7,020 nt of DNA from Flavobacteriia bacterium (GTDB taxonomy: Bacteria; Bacteroidota; Bacteroidia; Flavobacteriales; Flavobacteriaceae): the NCBI GenBank assembly GCA_030626085.1, contig DAOUPQ010000097.1:1-7020 (forward strand), read 5' to 3'. Made by a program: the position numbers and the translations under genes. The stretch's first letter is position 1. Each line of letters opens with the position of its first letter. The notes beneath the pieces were generated by a model that was not told where the DNA came from, made no database searches, and saw only the letters and a program-made list of their open reading frames with translations. Positions 4,690 to 7,020 of the stretch are shown one piece after another.

Positions 4690-6201
4690 TTAACCAAATA
4701 ACTCTTCGCTTTCAATAATTAAATAGTGAATAAATTTTTCAGATTTAATGATCTCATCGCGCATTACTTTATCATCTTCAATAAAAGGTATTTCTTTTCT
4801 ATAAGTCTCAATAAATGATTGCAAGAAAGGTGAAGTCTTTACAGGTGACCTAAAATAAAGCCCCTGAGAAGCATTCATCAATTCTATTGCCAAAATTGTA
4901 CAAACATTATCAATTATTCTTTTAGTCTTTGTTGCTGCATTGGCTCCCATACTAACGTGATCTTCTTGTCCGTTACTCGAAACAATTGAATCTGTAGAGG
5001 CCGGAGTTGCCAACTGTTTATTCTGACTAATAATACTTGCTGCAGTATATTGAGGTATCATAAACCCACTGTTTAGTCCTGGGTTTTTAACCAAAAATGG
5101 TGGTAAATTACGTGAACCTGAGATGAGTTGATAAGTCCTTCGTTCAGAAATACTACCCAGTTCAGCAATAGCAATTCCTAAAAAATCTAATGCCAATGCC
5201 AAGGGTTGCCCATGAAAATTTCCACCCGATATAATTTTATCGTCATCTACAAAAATATTTGGATTATCAGTTACTGAATTTATTTCGATAAGCATGGTTT
5301 TTTCAACATATTTTAAAGCATCTTTACTGGCGCCGTGCACTTGTGGCATGCATCTAAATGAATATGGATCTTGTACATGCTGCTTTTCTTGAGCGATCAA
5401 CTCACTGTCAACTAAAAATTCTTTAATTCGCTTAGCTGTTTTTATTTGCCCGTTATGCGGTCTGATAAAATGGATCAATTCATCAAAAGGAGAAATATTA
5501 CCATCATAAGCTTCTAAAGAAAGTGTACCGATCAGATCAGCCAAATAATTTAATTTATAAGATTTTAAGATCATGTGAATTCCATAGGCACTCATAAATT
5601 GAGTTCCGTTCAATAGTGCAAGCCCTTCTTTAGATTTCAATTTAATTTTCTCCCAGTTAAACTTCTTTAAGATCTCATCTCCACTATATTTTTTACCTTT
5701 GTAATAAACTTCTCCTTTACCAATTAAAGGCAAGGCTAAGTGAGCTAAAGGAGCCAAATCTCCGGAAGCGCCTAAAGAACCCTGAGTATAAACCAAAGGA
5801 AAGATATCATTGTTATAAAAATCAATTAATCTATTTATTGTTTTTAATTGAACTCCTGAATATCCATAACTTAGAGATTGTATTTTAAATAATAACATTA
5901 ATTTAATAATTTCCTTTGGAACTTCTTCTCCGGTTCCACAAGCATGCGACATTACCAAATTTTCTTGTAGTTTAGTTAAATTTTTATTACTGATCTTAAC
6001 ATCATATAAAGAACCGAAACCTGTATTAATTCCATAGATCGGTTCTTTATTTTCTTTCATTTTTTCATCTAAATACAATCGACATTTCTCGATTTTACCT
6101 TGAGATTCTTCAGATAAATCAATTATTTTATTCGCAATTATTATGTCTTGAATAACATATAAATCCAGTTGTTTGTTAGAAATTGTATGTGTAGAATTCA
6201 T
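4690..6201 (-). CDS. hutH: Histidine ammonia-lyase
   Basis: This 503-residue protein is a member of the MIO-dependent aromatic amino acid lyases; histidine ammonia-lyase converts L-histidine to urocanate and ammonia, the first step of histidine use. The MIO cofactor arises from Ala145-Ser146-Gly147 within GSLGASGDLAPLAH. Other active-site signatures are YGINTGFG (56-63), Ser85-His86 in the selectivity position (histidine-type, not the His-Leu or Phe-Leu of tyrosine or phenylalanine lyases), LLNGTQ (196-201), QDPYSFRCMPQVHG (277-290), NSVTDNPN (308-315), GGNFHGQ (326-332) and QEDHVSMG (412-419), whose Glu413 is typical of histidine lyases. The length is normal. No hutU, hutI or hutG is in the window. 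The start at 6201 gives a standard N-terminus. Confidence 0.95.
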   Translation of the reverse strand: MNSTHTISNKQLDLYVIQDIIIANKIIDLSEESQGKIEKCRLYLDEKMKENKEPIYGINTGFGSLYDVKISNKNLTKLQENLVMSHACGTGEEVPKEIIKLMLLFKIQSLSYGYSGVQLKTINRLIDFYNNDIFPLVYTQGSLGASGDLAPLAHLALPLIGKGEVYYKGKKYSGDEILKKFNWEKIKLKSKEGLALLNGTQFMSAYGIHMILKSYKLNYLADLIGTLSLEAYDGNISPFDELIHFIRPHNGQIKTAKRIKEFLVDSELIAQEKQHVQDPYSFRCMPQVHGASKDALKYVEKTMLIEINSVTDNPNIFVDDDKIISGGNFHGQPLALALDFLGIAIAELGSISERRTYQLISGSRNLPPFLVKNPGLNSGFMIPQYTAASIISQNKQLATPASTDSIVSSNGQEDHVSMGANAATKTKRIIDNVCTILAIELMNASQGLYFRSPVKTSPFLQSFIETYRKEIPFIEDDKVMRDEIIKSEKFIHYLIIESEELFG

Positions 6202-6266
6202 TTGTCTTATTTTTTGTGCAAATTACTTATTTTTTAAAGAAAATAATATGTTTCAAATATTTTTTT

Positions 6267-6274
6267 CAAATGTA
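6267..6274 (-). promoter_or_regulatory. Candidate -7 box for hutH
   Basis: The minus strand reads TACATTTG, a full TAnnTTTG match, 65 bases before the hutH ATG. No TTG is found at the expected -33 distance. The 158-bp spacer 6202-6359 serves two divergent genes and is otherwise AT-rich without clear palindromes. Confidence 0.3.
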
Positions 6275-6359
6275 AATAATTTGTTAAAAAATCATCCGTT
6301 TCAGTTAAAAACATAATAAATAGTATATTAGACGACTATAACTAAAAAATCAAAACTTT

Positions 6360-7020
6360 ATGAAAAAATTAGTCCTTGTACTATTTGTCATTACGCTCTT
6401 TTCTTGCTCAAAACAAGAAGTAAAACCTGTTGATTACGCTGTTTTTAGTGGTAAAATTGAAAATTTAACTGAAGGAAAAATTTCTTTATGGAATTCCAAT
6501 AAAATATTTGACGATATTATTGTAAATAAGGATAGTACATTTTTAGACACAATTAATAATGTAAAATCTGGTTTTTATACATTTAAGTATGGTAAAGAAC
6601 AATCTAAAATATATTTAAAACCAGGTTATAATATTAATCTTTCTCTAGATCCAAAACAATTTGATGAGTCTATTAAATATTCAGGAGAAGGTAGTTATGA
6701 TAATAATTACTTAGCTCAAAAATTCTTAAAAGAAGAAGACCTTAATAAATTCTTGTCTTATAGAAATTTAGGGGCATTAGATGAAGCAGACTTTGTGCGC
6801 AAAATGGATTCTGTAAAAAATTTACAACTCACATATTTAAAAGAACGAAAAGATCTGGATGGTACTTTGAAAAATTTAGAAGAAGGTGATATTATATATG
6901 GATGGGCTAATAAAATGCATGATTATGAAGCCTATAAAAGATATATATCAAAAAATGATAAATTTAAAGTTTCAGAAAATTACCCTGATTTCTCTAAAAA
7001 TTTGAATTTTGAAGATGAAT
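6360..7020 (+). CDS. Lipoprotein, N-terminal part (TlpA-like family probable), runs off the window
   Basis: The ATG at 6360 opens a frame with no stop to the window end, 220 codons so far. Residues 1-15 form a lipoprotein signal peptide (MKKLVLVLFVITLFS) with a lipobox LFSC and the lipidated Cys16, followed by SKQE, so the protein is probably anchored in a membrane facing the periplasm. The next part is beta-rich: DYAVFSGKIENLTEGKI, then KDSTFLDTI, KSGFYTFKYG and YLKPGYNINLSLDP. A charged helical region follows (YSGEGSYDNNYLAQKFL onwards). This order is typical of the N-terminal domain of Bacteroidetes thioredoxin-like TlpA lipoproteins, whose CxxC domain would lie beyond the window. The CxxC cannot be seen here, so the redox role is inference. 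The gene is divergent from hutH. Confidence 0.8.
   Translation, partial: MKKLVLVLFVITLFSCSKQEVKPVDYAVFSGKIENLTEGKISLWNSNKIFDDIIVNKDSTFLDTINNVKSGFYTFKYGKEQSKIYLKPGYNINLSLDPKQFDESIKYSGEGSYDNNYLAQKFLKEEDLNKFLSYRNLGALDEADFVRKMDSVKNLQLTYLKERKDLDGTLKNLEEGDIIYGWANKMHDYEAYKRYISKNDKFKVSENYPDFSKNLNFEDE

Noticed and set aside
4690..6201. Tyrosine or phenylalanine ammonia-lyase, or aminomutase, instead of a histidine lyase.
   Set aside because: The selectivity position is Ser-His (85-86) and Glu413 lies in QEDHVSMG, both typical of histidine ammonia-lyase.
6202..6359. Promoter for the lipoprotein gene in the hutH-lipoprotein spacer.
   Set aside because: Only imperfect -7-like strings (such as taatttg near 6277-6283) occur on the plus strand, without a properly placed TTG, so I did not call one.

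Overview
The window is AT-rich DNA that looks like a chromosomal segment of a member of the Flavobacteriia (Bacteroidetes). The reasons are the style of the Lrp/AsnC and XRE regulators, a two-subunit type transketolase half, a lipoprotein that resembles the N-terminal part of TlpA-like proteins, TAnnTTTG-type -7 promoter boxes, and the general absence of Shine-Dalgarno sequences. I see no rRNA, tRNA, CRISPR array, transposase or phage structural gene.

Layout. (1) 1-547: a minus-strand Lrp/AsnC regulator. Its 3' end runs into a 67-bp exact copy of its own interior, which makes a tandem duplication with a 257-bp period whose left part lies outside the window. (2) 548-1320: a 770-bp stretch without a full-size gene. 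It holds remnants of minus-strand coding sequence, a GC-rich double-hairpin island (about 834-876) that contrasts with its surroundings, a 43-codon minus-strand ORF, and two clusters of related palindromes (GTTTAC-N4-GTAAAC / TACATTTGTAAAC). (3) 1321-1704: an XRE/HTH regulator immediately behind one palindrome cluster. (4) 1774-2619: the N-terminal (TPP-binding) half of a split transketolase, with no C-terminal partner beside it. (5) 2776-3485: a small three-helix membrane protein overlapping (ATGA) a short DksA/TraR-type zinc-finger protein. (6) 3492-4610 and 4690-6201: glycerate kinase downstream of histidine ammonia-lyase, both on the minus strand. (7) 6360 to the window end: the start of a lipoprotein gene divergent from hutH.

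How they fit together. The metabolic genes cover carbon and nitrogen catabolism: histidine deamination, glycerate entry into glycolysis, and pentose-phosphate carbon exchange. The other genes are regulators (Lrp/AsnC, XRE, DksA-like). No single pathway or defence system is evident. The part least explained by known families is 600-1320: the XRE gene, its repeated operator-like palindromes, the opposing short ORF and the GC-rich hairpin island. I regard it as a small regulatory locus next to decayed coding DNA, not as a demonstrated new system.
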